Shown: piece after piece, positions 35,705-44,959 of the stretch
How positions within the stretch are numbered: position 1 is the stretch's first letter
Layout of the letters: every line of letters starts with the position of its first letter
From: Diaphorobacter aerolatus
Lineage (GTDB): Bacteria > Pseudomonadota > Gammaproteobacteria > Burkholderiales > Burkholderiaceae_C
Assembly (NCBI RefSeq): GCF_014489535.1
Contig: NZ_CP060783.1
Coordinates: 1,488,001 to 1,552,000 of the forward strand
Direction of reading: 5' to 3'
DNA: 64,000 nucleotides
Program-made: the position numbers and the translations under genes
The notes under the pieces: generated by a model
Database searches by the model: none
What the model saw: the letters and a program-made list of their open reading frames with translations, nothing else
Told to the model about the DNA's origin: nothing

Positions 35705-35716
35705 AGGGTAAACCCT
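35705..35716. promoter_or_regulatory. Palindrome AGGGTAAACCCT upstream of putP
   Basis: AGGGT-AA-ACCCT is a perfect 5-bp inverted repeat around AA, 118 bp before the putP start in an AT-rich stretch. It looks like an operator for a dimeric regulator of transport or catabolism. No cognate regulator is adjacent. Confidence 0.35.
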
Positions 35717-35834
35717 CGTAGCAATTGAAGCTCAATAAGCCACATTGCATGCTTCAAAAACGCAATTCGCACCTGAATCGAGCGTGCAGCGCGTTAGAAA
35801 CGCAATAAACAACTACGTAAATCGAGGAACCTGC

Positions 35835-37337
35835 ATGCAGTTTCAATGGAATGATCCCACCGCCATCATGTTCGTCATCTACCTGGTGGCGATGCTCGGC
35901 ATCGGCTGGCTGGGCTATCTGGGCACCAAGAATCTGTCCGACTACATCCTCGGTGGCCGCAGCCTGGGCAGCTTCGTGACCGCATTGTCGGCGGGTGCAT
36001 CCGACATGAGCGGCTGGTTGCTCATGGGACTGCCCGGTGCGATCTACCTCACCGGGCTGTCCGAATCGTGGATCGCCATCGGCCTGATCATCGGGGCTTA
36101 CCTCAACTGGCGCTTCGTCGCCGCGCGCCTGCGCCTGTATACCGAGCGCGCAGGCAACGCGCTCACGCTGCCCGACTACCTCGCCAACCGTTTCGAGGAT
36201 CGCAGCAACGTGCTGCGCATCGTCACGGCGCTCGTGATCCTGGTGTTCTTCACGCTCTACTGCGCGTCCGGCGTGGTCGCCGGTGCCCGGTTGTTCGAGA
36301 ACATGTTCGGCATGCCCTATGCCACCGCGCTCTGGGTTGGCGCACTGTGCACCATTGCCTATGTGTTCATCGGCGGCTTTCTCGCCGTGAGCTGGACAGA
36401 CACGATCCAGGCATCCCTGATGATCACCGCGCTGATTCTCGCTCCGGTGATTGCTTGGTTTGCGGTGCAGGGGCAATTGCAGCCAGGCCAGGACTGGAGC
36501 GCCATCGTCCCGCCCGAAAAATTCGACATGTTCCGCAACGCCAGCTTCGTCGGCATCGTCTCGCTGCTGGCATGGGGGCTTGGCTACTTTGGCCAGCCTC
36601 ACATCCTCGTGCGCTTCATGGCCGCCTCTTCGGTGCAGACCATTCCTTCGGCGCGCCGCATCAGCATGGCGTGGATGATTCTGTGCCTCGCCGGTGCAGT
36701 GGCAGTCGGCTTCGTCGGCATTCCTTATTTCGCGAGCCACCCCGAAGGTGCCGCGGCCGTGAACGCCAATGCAGAGACCGTGTTCATGGAAATCTCCAAG
36801 CAACTGTTCAACCCCTGGATTGCCGGTGCCTTGCTGGCCGCGATTCTGGCCGCCGTGATGAGCACGCTCTCATGCCAGTTGCTGGTGTGCTCGAGCGCGC
36901 TCACGGAGGACATCTACCGCACCTTCCTGCGCAAGAACGCCAGCGAGAAGGAGCTGGTCTGGGTCGGCCGCACGATGGTGCTGCTGATTGCCCTGATTGC
37001 CATCGCGATTGCCAGCAACCCCGAATCGAAGGTGCTGGGCATGGTGAGCTACGCGTGGGCCGGTTTTGGCGCGGCGTTCGGTCCGGTGATCATTCTCTCG
37101 CTCTTCTGGAACCGCATGACGCGTGGCGGTGCGCTCGCGGGCATCATCGTCGGCGCCGTTACCGTGCTGGTGTGGAAGCACTTCGGCTGGCTGGGTCTGT
37201 ATGAGATCGTCCCGGGCTTCGTGTTCGCGTGGATCGCCGTGCTGCTTGTGAGCAGGATGAGCGCCGAGCCATCGGCGGAAATGCGGGCGGCACACGAGGC
37301 CGCCGAGCGCGAGTTCAAGCAGATTGGCGCGCAGTAG
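35835..37337 (+). CDS. putP: Sodium/proline symporter
   Basis: 500-residue sodium:solute symporter (SSF family) with about 13 hydrophobic segments. IMFVIYLVAMLGIGWLGYLG is TM1; SDYILGGRSLGSFVTALSAG, ASDMSGWLLMGLPGAIYLTG and GLGYFGQPHILVRFMAA are PutP-type sodium and proline site segments. Start MQFQWNDP at 35835 has GAGGA 11 bases upstream; an in-frame ATG at 35745 is not favoured. It imports proline with Na+. It is a single gene, convergent with dnaB. Confidence 0.93.
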   Translation: MQFQWNDPTAIMFVIYLVAMLGIGWLGYLGTKNLSDYILGGRSLGSFVTALSAGASDMSGWLLMGLPGAIYLTGLSESWIAIGLIIGAYLNWRFVAARLRLYTERAGNALTLPDYLANRFEDRSNVLRIVTALVILVFFTLYCASGVVAGARLFENMFGMPYATALWVGALCTIAYVFIGGFLAVSWTDTIQASLMITALILAPVIAWFAVQGQLQPGQDWSAIVPPEKFDMFRNASFVGIVSLLAWGLGYFGQPHILVRFMAASSVQTIPSARRISMAWMILCLAGAVAVGFVGIPYFASHPEGAAAVNANAETVFMEISKQLFNPWIAGALLAAILAAVMSTLSCQLLVCSSALTEDIYRTFLRKNASEKELVWVGRTMVLLIALIAIAIASNPESKVLGMVSYAWAGFGAAFGPVIILSLFWNRMTRGGALAGIIVGAVTVLVWKHFGWLGLYEIVPGFVFAWIAVLLVSRMSAEPSAEMRAAHEAAEREFKQIGAQ

Positions 37338-37432
37338 GAGCGGGCAGGAAGGCGTGGAGGGCTGCGTCCATCGCCCTCGCGCGAGCGAACCAGCCACCCG
37401 ACGTCATGTGGCGGCGGGACGATTCGCTCCGC

Positions 37433-38848
37433 TCAGTAGTCGTCCCCGGCGCCCATCGCCAGATTCTCGAATCGCGTCTGGTTCTTCTGGAAGAACAGCT
37501 TCACCGTCCCTGTCGGTCCGTTACGCTGCTTGCCGATGATCACCTCGGCAATGTTCGGCTCCTTGGAATCCTTGTTGTAGTAGTCGTCGCGGTAGATGAA
37601 CATGATGATGTCCGCGTCCTGCTCGATGGCTCCGGATTCGCGCAGGTCCGACATCATGGGCCGCTTGTCGGTGCGCTGCTCCACCGAGCGATTGAGCTGC
37701 GAGAGCGCGATCACCGGACATTGCAGCTCCTTGGCCAGCATCTTCAGGCCGCGCGAGATTTCGCCCAGCTCAGTCGCGCGATTGTCCGAACTGCTGGCGC
37801 CCGAGCCGCTCATCAGTTGCAGGTAGTCGACCACGATCAGGCCGAGCTTGCCGCACTGGCGCGCGAGACGTCGCGCGTTGGCGCGCAGCTCGATCGGCGT
37901 CAGGCCCGGTGTTTCGTCGATATGCAGCGACACGGTACGCAGTCGCTCGATGGCCTCGGTCAGGCGCGGCCATTCCTCGTCGTTGAGCTTGCCGGTGCGC
38001 AAATTGCCCTGGTTCACGCGGCCAATCGAACCGACGATACGCACGGCCAGCTGGGCCGCGCCCATTTCCATCGAGAAGATGGCCACCGGCAGACCTTCAT
38101 TGAGCGCCACGTGTTCGGCGATATTCACCGCGAACGAGGTCTTGCCCATCGACGGACGCGCTGCGAGCACCACCATGTCGCCGGCCTGCAGGCCGCTGGT
38201 CATGCGATCCAGATCGGCAAACCCCGTGGGAATGCCGGTCACGTCCATCGGGTTGTCGGCCTTCTCCTGAATGTCGTCAAGCAGATCGACCACCAGCGTG
38301 CCTAGCGACTGAAAGCCCTGCTTCATCTTCGAGCCCTCTTCGCCAATCGCGAAGATCTTCTGCTCGGCCTCTTCCAGGATGTTCTTGACCGGCTTGCCCA
38401 TCGGATTGAAGGCATTGGTCGATATCTCGTCGCTGGCGGTCACCAGCTTGCGCAGGATCGAACGCTCACGCACGATCTCCGCATAGCGACGGATGTTGCT
38501 CGCGCTCGGCACATATTGCGCGAGCGTGTTCAGGTACATCAGTCCGCCGATTTCCTCGGACTTGCCCAGACTCTGCAACTGCTCGTACACGGTGATCACG
38601 TCGGCCGGCTTGCTCCCGTTGACCAGCGTGGCGATGGCCGAAAAGATCAGGCGGTGCTCGTTGCGGTAGAAGTCGCTGTCCACGAGCAAATCACCCACCC
38701 GATCCCACGCCATGTTGTCCAGCAACAGACCGCCCAGCACGCTTGACTCGGCCTCCACCGAATGCGGCGGAATACGCAGGCGAGCCACCTCGCGATCCAC
38801 CGGCTGCGCAGAGTCGTGGACAGGGAAATCAGGCGCTTGAGCGGACAT
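37433..38848 (-). CDS. dnaB: Replicative DNA helicase
   Basis: 471-residue hexameric replicative helicase. The N-terminal domain includes RIPPHSVEAESSVLGGLLLD; the RecA-like domain has Walker A AARPSMGKTSFAVNIA, IFSMEMGA, VVDYLQLMSG, CPVIALSQLNRSVEQR and the DnaB tail KDSKEPNIAEVIIGKQRNGP. No intein or insertion is seen. ATG 38848 is chosen over 38857. It lies downstream of the rplI-rpsR-priB-rpsF operon on the same strand, but a terminator and 382 bp separate them. Confidence 0.97.
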   Translation of the reverse strand: MSAQAPDFPVHDSAQPVDREVARLRIPPHSVEAESSVLGGLLLDNMAWDRVGDLLVDSDFYRNEHRLIFSAIATLVNGSKPADVITVYEQLQSLGKSEEIGGLMYLNTLAQYVPSASNIRRYAEIVRERSILRKLVTASDEISTNAFNPMGKPVKNILEEAEQKIFAIGEEGSKMKQGFQSLGTLVVDLLDDIQEKADNPMDVTGIPTGFADLDRMTSGLQAGDMVVLAARPSMGKTSFAVNIAEHVALNEGLPVAIFSMEMGAAQLAVRIVGSIGRVNQGNLRTGKLNDEEWPRLTEAIERLRTVSLHIDETPGLTPIELRANARRLARQCGKLGLIVVDYLQLMSGSGASSSDNRATELGEISRGLKMLAKELQCPVIALSQLNRSVEQRTDKRPMMSDLRESGAIEQDADIIMFIYRDDYYNKDSKEPNIAEVIIGKQRNGPTGTVKLFFQKNQTRFENLAMGAGDDY

Positions 38849-39058
38849 CGGGATCACTACACTTTCAGAAATCGAACAGGCGATGCTAGTGGTTCAGGCG
38901 CGGCTTGTCACGGGAAAAGCCTTGGGCGAGATGTGCGGCGACTTGCCCTGTCTCGCAAGCGTACGCCGGAGCGAGCTTCTGAAGCGAAGCGAGCACCCCA
39001 CCACCCAGCCCCAATGCCAAGACGGCCCCTCAGGCTAGGCGTGTGGCCGCAGACAGTA

Positions 39059-39096
39059 CCGTGGTACGGCAAGGCCTCCGTGGTACGGCAAGGCCT
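39059..39096. repeat. 19-bp tandem duplication in the dnaB-rplI gap
   Basis: The unit CCGTGGTACGGCAAGGCCT occurs twice without mismatch (39059-39077 and 39078-39096). The rest of the 382-bp gap (38849-39230) holds no gene; it contains this repeat and the rplI terminator. Confidence 0.85.
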
Positions 39097-39183
39097 CACA
39101 ACAACGCATGAGGGCCGTATTGGCACCCCCAAACGACCCACCATCGAAGCCGAAAGGCTTCGCCAAAACCCGAGAAAAACACA

Positions 39184-39205
39184 AAAGCCGCCCGGAGGCG
39201 GCTTT
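39184..39205 (-). terminator. Terminator of the rpsF-priB-rpsR-rplI operon
   Basis: AAAGCCGCC (39184-39192) pairs with GGCGGCTTT (39197-39205), with a CGGA loop. On the minus strand a T-rich stretch follows. It lies 25 bp after the rplI stop. Confidence 0.85.
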
Positions 39206-39230
39206 GAATCAATCCAACGGCAAGGTTGAA

Positions 39231-39683
39231 TTAAGCGTGTTCGCCGTAGACGGACACGGTCACGTCCACAACCACATCGGTGTGCAGCGCAACGTTCACG
39301 GTATTGTCACCCACCATCTTGATCGGACCATTGGGCATGCGAACTTGCGACTTGGCAACTTCAAAACCCATGCGGCCGAGTTCTTCGGCGATGTCGTGAT
39401 TGGTCACGGAACCGAACAGACGACCGTCAACGCCGGACTTCTGTGTCAGCTTCACGGTCTGGCCGTTGAGCTTTTCGCCGGAAGCCTGAGCGGCGGCCAG
39501 CTTTTCGGCCGCAGCCTTTTCGAGTTCGACGCGCTTGGCTTCGAATTCAGCCTTGTTGGCTTCGGTGGCGCGACGAGCGCGGCCCGAAGGAATCAGGAAG
39601 TTGCGCGCGTAGCCGTCTTTGACCTTGACGATTTCGCCGAGGTTACCGAGGTTCACAACCTTGTCGAGCAAAATAACTTGCAT
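39231..39683 (-). CDS. rplI: 50S ribosomal protein L9
   Basis: 150 residues. [32 protein letters not shown] is the L9 signature, followed by the long connecting helix ([20 protein letters not shown]) and a C-terminal 23S rRNA-binding domain. Last gene of the rpsF-priB-rpsR-rplI operon, with a terminator immediately after. Confidence 0.98.
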   Translation of the reverse strand: MQVILLDKVVNLGNLGEIVKVKDGYARNFLIPSGRARRATEANKAEFEAKRVELEKAAAEKLAAAQASGEKLNGQTVKLTQKSGVDGRLFGSVTNHDIAEELGRMGFEVAKSQVRMPNGPIKMVGDNTVNVALHTDVVVDVTVSVYGEHA

Positions 39684-39694
39684 TGTCGTGCTCC

Positions 39695-39976
39695 TTAGAT
39701 CTTGTGCTGATCGGTGTAGGGCAACATGGCCAGGAAGCGGGCACGCTTGATGGCAGTGTTGAGCTGACGCTGATAAATGGCACGGGTGCCAGTCAGGCGT
39801 GCAGGGATGATCTTGCCGTTTTCGGCGATGAAGTCACGCAGGGTGTCGACATCCTTGTAGTCGATTTCTTCGACGCCGGCGACGGTGAAGCGGCAGAAGC
39901 GCTTGCGCTTGAACAGCAGCGACTGGGTGTTGCGCTTAGGACGCTTGTCCTTGTTGAATTTCTTGAACGTGGCCAT
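39695..39976 (-). CDS. rpsR: 30S ribosomal protein S18
   Basis: 93 residues with [20 protein letters not shown] and the S18 signature near [20 protein letters not shown]. Binds the S6 protein and 16S rRNA platform. It lies between priB and rplI; start ATG 39976 is preceded by GAGGC. Confidence 0.98.
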   Translation of the reverse strand: MATFKKFNKDKRPKRNTQSLLFKRKRFCRFTVAGVEEIDYKDVDTLRDFIAENGKIIPARLTGTRAIYQRQLNTAIKRARFLAMLPYTDQHKI

Positions 39977-39994
39977 TGGTGAGCCTCTTGAAAA

Positions 39995-40285
39995 TTAATC
40001 CTGTTGAATATCCTGGATGTGAAAAACGACGCCTTTGCCATTGCGCGGTGATGCGAGAAAGCCCTGGAAATTCCAGTTGCTTCCCAGCGCCTGACGTGCA
40101 AGCCGCTCCGCGAGCGCCCCGAACGCCACCGCCTTGATGACGAGTTTGACTTGCCGTTGTACTCCGGCTTCCTGTTGCTGAGACTCGTGTTCGAGCTTCA
40201 GGTCAAGAGCGGGCAATCCGGCGGGCGTGTAGCGCAGCGCTTGAAGCTCCGCAATACAGGCCGTCATGGCTATCTGGTTTTTCAC
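39995..40285 (-). CDS. priB: Primosomal replication protein N
   Basis: 96-residue OB-fold single-strand DNA-binding protein used in replication restart with PriA. ACIAELQALRYTPAGLPALD and the basic VKLVIKAVAFGALAERLAR segment are typical. The start is a GTG at 40285 (MKNQIAMTACIAE), which fits family length, or the internal ATG at 40267. A strong GGGGGA lies only 1-2 bases before the GTG, so the choice is not settled. The position between rpsF and rpsR is conserved in betaproteobacteria. Confidence 0.92.
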   Translation of the reverse strand: MKNQIAMTACIAELQALRYTPAGLPALDLKLEHESQQQEAGVQRQVKLVIKAVAFGALAERLARQALGSNWNFQGFLASPRNGKGVVFHIQDIQQD

Positions 40286-40327
40286 TCCCCCTGGCTGTCT
40301 GAAGAACGTTGTGGTCGGTCAGTCGAT

Positions 40328-40708
40328 TTACTGACGCTCGTTCGTAGCCACGACTTCGGCCTGAGTGGCCTTGCGCGCTTCTTCACGTTCCACGGTCTTC
40401 ATCATCGAGGAAGCGCCGGTGTCGGCCTTCTTCTTCTGGACGGTCAGGTGACGCAGAACGGCGTCGTTGAACTTGAACGCGTGTTCCAGTTCAGCCATCA
40501 CGGCCTGGTCAGCCTCGATGTTCAGGCACAGGTAGTGAGCCTTGGCAAGCTTGTTGATCAGGTATGCCAGTTGGCGGCGGCCCCAGTCTTCCACGCGATG
40601 AACCTGACCACCGCCCTGGGTGATCATGCTCTTGTAGCGCTCGAACATTGCGGGAACCTGCTCGCTTTGATCCGGGTGGATCAACAGGATGATTTCGTAG
40701 TGACGCAT
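40328..40708 (-). CDS. rpsF: 30S ribosomal protein S6
   Basis: 126 residues starting [20 protein letters not shown], with the S6 core ([20 protein letters not shown]) and a charged C-terminal tail. ATG 40708 is chosen because a perfect AAGGAG lies upstream (complement of 40713-40718); upstream in-frame starts lack one. First gene of rpsF-priB-rpsR-rplI, divergent from grpE. Confidence 0.97.
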   Translation of the reverse strand: MRHYEIILLIHPDQSEQVPAMFERYKSMITQGGGQVHRVEDWGRRQLAYLINKLAKAHYLCLNIEADQAVMAELEHAFKFNDAVLRHLTVQKKKADTGASSMMKTVEREEARKATQAEVVATNERQ

Positions 40709-40900
40709 GCAAACTCCTTTTGGATTGCTTGTTGCAACCACCCGCAGCGTCTGTTGTAGCGGTGTGGCAAGGGAACTCAGCATTATAGCGAGATTCCAGA
40801 TACTTGACCAGCCTCATCCACCGCCCGATCTAGAATGACCCCGGCGTGGCCCGTCCTCCGCCCGGAATAGGTAAACAAAATCAACCTGATAGCCTGTGGG

Positions 40901-40928
40901 CTTGAAATCGGCGCTCGCGTCCTCATCT
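40901..40928 (+). promoter_or_regulatory. Sigma-32 heat-shock promoter of grpE
   Basis: CTTGAAA (40901-40907), a 13-base spacer and CCTCATCT (40921-40928) match the heat-shock consensus CTTGAAA / CCCCATNT almost perfectly. The distance to the grpE ATG is 33 bp. Confidence 0.75.
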
Positions 40929-40961
40929 GCGCCTCATCGATTCCATTTCACGACAAAAGAC

Positions 40962-41522
40962 ATGTCCGATCCAAAGTACAACCCATTTGCTGAACCTGTC
41001 GATCCCATGATGTCCCCCGAGGAAATAGAGGCCGCTCAGGCCGCCAACGAAGCCGACCAGTTCGGCGCGCTTCAGGCCGAAGTGGCTGAACTCAAGGCCA
41101 AAAATGCCGAGTTGGCCGACCAGTACCTGCGCGCCAAGGCCGATACCGAGAACATGCGTCGCCGCTCCGAAGAGGAAGTCGCGAAGGCACGCAAATTCGG
41201 CATCGAGAGTTTTGCAGAAAGCCTGCTGCCCGTGGCCGACAGCCTGGACGCCGCCCTGGCCATCGAAAACGCCACCGCCGAGCAACTGCGCGAGGGCTCG
41301 GACGCCACGCTGCGGCAGCTCAATTCGGCGCTCGAACGCAACAAGGTCATGGTCATCAATCCGCCCGCCGGTACCCGGTTCGACCCGCACCAGCACCAGG
41401 GCATCAGCATGGTTCCTTCCGATCAGGAGCCCAACACCATCGTGAGCGTGTTGCAAAAGGGCTACCTGATCGCCGATCGCGTGATGCGCCCCGCTCTGGT
41501 GACCGTGGCGGCGCCCCAATAA
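40962..41522 (+). CDS. grpE: Nucleotide exchange factor GrpE
   Basis: 186 residues. A long N-terminal coiled coil ([40 protein letters not shown]) leads into the beta-domain with the GrpE signature ([38 protein letters not shown]). It opens DnaK for ADP release. Start is ATG 40962, downstream of a clear heat-shock promoter. Heads the grpE-dnaK-dnaJ cluster. Confidence 0.97.
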   Translation: MSDPKYNPFAEPVDPMMSPEEIEAAQAANEADQFGALQAEVAELKAKNAELADQYLRAKADTENMRRRSEEEVAKARKFGIESFAESLLPVADSLDAALAIENATAEQLREGSDATLRQLNSALERNKVMVINPPAGTRFDPHQHQGISMVPSDQEPNTIVSVLQKGYLIADRVMRPALVTVAAPQ

Positions 41523-41571
41523 TCGACCGCTATTAAATAAAGAGCAACTCAATAATTTTTAGCTTCGGTCA

Positions 41572-41599
41572 CTTGAAGGTGATCAACTTATCCACAAGT
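41572..41599 (+). promoter_or_regulatory. Possible sigma-32 promoter before dnaK
   Basis: CTTGAAG (41572-41578), a 13-base spacer and CCACAAGT (41592-41599) form a weaker heat-shock promoter in the 129-bp grpE-dnaK gap. The spacing is the same as at grpE. Confidence 0.45.
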
Positions 41600-41651
41600 A
41601 ACTGGTCATCCAAACCAAACACACCAACTTTTCAAAATACGGAGAAACAAA

Positions 41652-43589
41652 ATGGGAAAAATCATCGGCATTGACCTCGGCACGACCAACAGCTGTGTTG
41701 CCATCATGGAAGGCAACAACACCCGAGTCATCGAAAATTCTGAAGGCGCGCGCACCACGCCTTCGATCATTGCTTACCTCGAAGACGGTGAGATTCTGGT
41801 CGGCGCCTCGGCAAAACGCCAGGCCGTCACCAACCCCAAGAACACGCTGTACGCGATCAAGCGCCTGATCGGTCGCAAGTTCGACGAGAAGGAAGTGCAG
41901 AAGGACATCGACCTGATGCCCTTCAAGATCATCAAGGCCGACAACGGTGACGCCTGGGTGCAGGTGCGCGATCAGAAGCTGGCTCCTCCGCAGATCAGCG
42001 CCGAAGTGCTGCGCAAGATGAAGAAAACCGCCGAAGACTTCCTCGGCGAGCCCGTGACCGAGGCCGTGATCACGGTTCCTGCGTACTTCAACGATGCTCA
42101 GCGTCAGGCCACCAAGGACGCCGGCCGCATTGCCGGTCTGGACGTCAAGCGCATCATCAACGAGCCTACCGCTGCCGCTCTGGCCTTCGGTCTTGACAAG
42201 CAGGACAAGGCCGACCGCAAGATCGCCGTGTATGACCTGGGTGGCGGTACGTTCGACGTGTCGATCATCGAGATCGCCGACGTGGACGGTGAAAAGCAGT
42301 TCGAAGTGCTCTCGACCAATGGCGACACCTTCCTCGGTGGCGAGGATTTCGACCAGCGCATCATCAACTACATCATCGACGAGTTCAAGAAGGATCAGGG
42401 CGTGGACCTGTCCAAGGACGTGCTGGCCCTGCAGCGCCTGAAGGAAGCCGCAGAAAAGGCCAAGATCGAACTCTCGAACTCCGCTCAGACCGACATCAAC
42501 CTGCCCTACATCACGGCAGACGCGTCCGGCCCGAAGCACCTGAACATCAAGCTGACCCGCGCCAAGCTGGAAAGCCTGGTCGACGACCTGATCGAGCGCA
42601 CCATCGCTCCTTGCCGCACCGCGATCAAGGATGCCGGCATCAGCGTGTCCGACATCAACGACGTGATTCTGGTCGGCGGCATGTCCCGCATGCCCAAGGT
42701 GCAGGAGAAGGTCAAGGAATTCTTCGGCAAGGACCCGCGCAAGGACGTGAACCCTGACGAAGCCGTGGCCGTGGGTGCCGCGATTCAGGGTCAGGTGCTG
42801 TCGGGCGACCGCAAGGACGTGCTGCTGCTGGACGTGACTCCGCTGTCTCTGGGTATTGAAACCCTGGGTGGCGTGATGACCAAGATGATCGCCAAGAACA
42901 CGACGATCCCGACCAAGTTCGCCCAGACCTTCTCGACCGCTGAAGACAACCAGCCGGCCGTGACGATCAAGGTGTTCCAGGGTGAGCGTGAAATCGCCAG
43001 CGCCAACAAGGCTCTGGGTGAATTCAATCTTGAGGGCATTCCACCAGCCACCCGTGGCACGCCGCAGATCGAAGTGAGCTTTGACATCGACGCCAACGGT
43101 ATCCTGCACGTGGGTGCCAAGGACAAGGCCACGGGCAAGGAAAACAAGATCACCATCAAGGCCAACTCGGGCATCTCCGAGGAGGAAATCCAGAAGATGG
43201 TGAAGGACGCCGAGCTCAACGCCGCGGACGACAAGAAGAAGCTGGAACTGGTCCAGGCACGCAATCAGGGTGAGGCCGCAGTGCACACCGTGACCAAGAG
43301 CCTGTCCGAGCACGGCGACAAGCTGGAAGCCGGTGAGAAGGAAAAGATCGAAGCTGCGGTCAAGGCCCTGGAAGAAGCCCTCAAGGGTGAAGACAAGGCC
43401 GACATCGATGCCAAGACCACGGCCCTGATGGAAGCCAGCCAGAAGCTCGGCGAGAAGCTGTACGCCGATCAGGCCGGTGCGGCAGATGCGGCAGCCGCAG
43501 GTGGTGCCGGTGCTGGTGCCGCCCAGGGCAGCGCCCCGGCCGATGACAACGTCGTCGATGCCGAGGTCAAGGAAGTCAAGAAAGACTGA
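41652..43589 (+). CDS. dnaK: Molecular chaperone DnaK (Hsp70)
   Basis: 645 residues. The ATPase domain starts [20 protein letters not shown] and contains [16 protein letters not shown] and [14 protein letters not shown]. The substrate domain includes [14 protein letters not shown] and [20 protein letters not shown], and a helical lid leads to the Gly/Ala-rich tail and [10 protein letters not shown] end. It refolds proteins with DnaJ and GrpE and feeds ClpB. No frame break. Lies 129 bp after grpE and 93 bp before dnaJ. Confidence 0.99.
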   Translation: MGKIIGIDLGTTNSCVAIMEGNNTRVIENSEGARTTPSIIAYLEDGEILVGASAKRQAVTNPKNTLYAIKRLIGRKFDEKEVQKDIDLMPFKIIKADNGDAWVQVRDQKLAPPQISAEVLRKMKKTAEDFLGEPVTEAVITVPAYFNDAQRQATKDAGRIAGLDVKRIINEPTAAALAFGLDKQDKADRKIAVYDLGGGTFDVSIIEIADVDGEKQFEVLSTNGDTFLGGEDFDQRIINYIIDEFKKDQGVDLSKDVLALQRLKEAAEKAKIELSNSAQTDINLPYITADASGPKHLNIKLTRAKLESLVDDLIERTIAPCRTAIKDAGISVSDINDVILVGGMSRMPKVQEKVKEFFGKDPRKDVNPDEAVAVGAAIQGQVLSGDRKDVLLLDVTPLSLGIETLGGVMTKMIAKNTTIPTKFAQTFSTAEDNQPAVTIKVFQGEREIASANKALGEFNLEGIPPATRGTPQIEVSFDIDANGILHVGAKDKATGKENKITIKANSGISEEEIQKMVKDAELNAADDKKKLELVQARNQGEAAVHTVTKSLSEHGDKLEAGEKEKIEAAVKALEEALKGEDKADIDAKTTALMEASQKLGEKLYADQAGAADAAAAGGAGAGAAQGSAPADDNVVDAEVKEVKKD

Positions 43590-43682
43590 GCCGCGCGAGC
43601 GTGCTAGTTCCCGCCGCGCTCGGTTCTCTCACGGAGCCGACGCGGCGTTTGTGTTCCCACCGGCCCCTGAGCTGGAGACGAA

Positions 43683-44812
43683 ATGTCCAAACGAGATTTT
43701 TATGAAGTTCTCGGCGTTCCCAAGAATGCTTCCGAGGACGAGATCAAGAAGGCCTATCGCAAGTTGGCGATGAAGTACCACCCCGACCGCAATCAGGGTG
43801 ATGCCGCCAAGGGCGCTGAAGACAAGTTCAAGGAGGCCAAGGAAGCCTACGAGATCCTCTGCGACAGCAGCAGGCGCGCCGCCTATGACCAGTACGGCCA
43901 TGCGGGCGTGGATCCGAACATGCGCGGTGGCGCCGAGGGCTTTGGCGGCTTTGCCGAGGCCTTTGGCGACATCTTCGGCGACATGTTCGGCGGAGCGGCT
44001 GGCGCACGCGGGCGCGGGGGTCGGCAGGTCTATCGCGGCAACGATCTGTCGTACGCGATGGAAGTCACGCTCGAAGAAGCGGCCAACGGCAAGGACGCGC
44101 AGATCCGCATTCCCTCGTGGGATGACTGCGAAACCTGCCACGGCAGCGGCGCCAAGCCCGGCACGCAGCCCAAGACCTGCGGCACCTGCCAGGGCTCGGG
44201 CGTGGTGCAGATGCGCCAGGGCTTCTTTGCCGTGCAGCAGTCATGTCCACATTGCCGTGGCACAGGCAAGATCATTCCGGAGCCCTGCACGACCTGCCAT
44301 GGCCAGGGCAAGATCAAGTCGCAGAAGACGCTGGAAGTGAAGATTCCCGCCGGGATCGACGACGGCATGCGCATCCGCTCGACCGGCAACGGCGAGCCAG
44401 GCTCCAATGGCGGGCCACCTGGCGACCTGTACATCGAGATCCGCGTGAAGAAACACGAGATCTTCGAGCGCGACGGCGACGATCTGCATTGCGAGGTGCC
44501 GGTGAGCTTTGCGACTGCGGCGCTCGGCGGAGAAATCGAAGTGCCAACGCTCGCAGGCAAGGCCGCCATCGACATTCCCGAAGGCACACAGGCCGGCAAG
44601 CAGTTCCGGCTGCGCGGCAAGGGCATCAAGGGCGTGCGCGCCAGCTATCCGGGCGACCTGTATTGCCACGTCGTCGTGGAAACGCCGGTCAAGCTCACCG
44701 AATTCCAGCGCAAGCTGCTCAAGGAATTCGACGAGTCGCTCAAGAAGGGGGCAGCAAGCATTCGCCGTCCACCGAAACCTGGACAGACAAGCTGAAAAAC
44801 CTGTTTAGCTGA
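43683..44812 (+). CDS. dnaJ: Co-chaperone DnaJ (Hsp40), frame broken at 44747-44751
   Basis: ~376 residues after repair. The J-domain has [20 protein letters not shown] and the HPD motif in [10 protein letters not shown]; a Gly/Phe region, four CxxCxGxG zinc repeats ([32 protein letters not shown]) and the C-terminal substrate domains follow. Near the end the frame gives an aberrant tail ending at 44795. One extra G in the GGGGG run at 44747-44751 restores [20 protein letters not shown] and a stop at 44812, the usual DnaJ end. The gene is therefore probably intact. Confidence 0.96.
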
Positions 44813-44838
44813 TTCAGATTATTGTTTGTTGATTTAAT

Positions 44839-44876
44839 AAGGGCCGGGATTCTGTTCACCACAGATTCCGGCCCTT
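44839..44876 (+). terminator. Terminator of the grpE-dnaK-dnaJ cluster
   Basis: AAGGGCCGG (44839-44847) pairs with CCGGCCCTT (44868-44876), extended by GAT/ATT-type pairs around a long loop. Only a short T run follows. Confidence 0.7.
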
Positions 44877-44959
44877 TGTGCGTGAGGGTTATGACGGAAG
44901 TCCGCACGGGCTTGCCGTAAGGTGCGGCCCAGTTTCAACGACACGATATCGGTAACCCC

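Noticed and set aside
41583..43313. 576-codon minus-strand open frame opposite dnaK
   Set aside because: Typical antisense frame of GC-rich dnaK; not protein-like.
44747..44812. Programmed ribosomal frameshift in dnaJ or the other broken genes
   Set aside because: The breaks are in many unrelated genes, at different short runs, all of the same missing-base type, and no stimulatory structures or slippery heptamers were evident.
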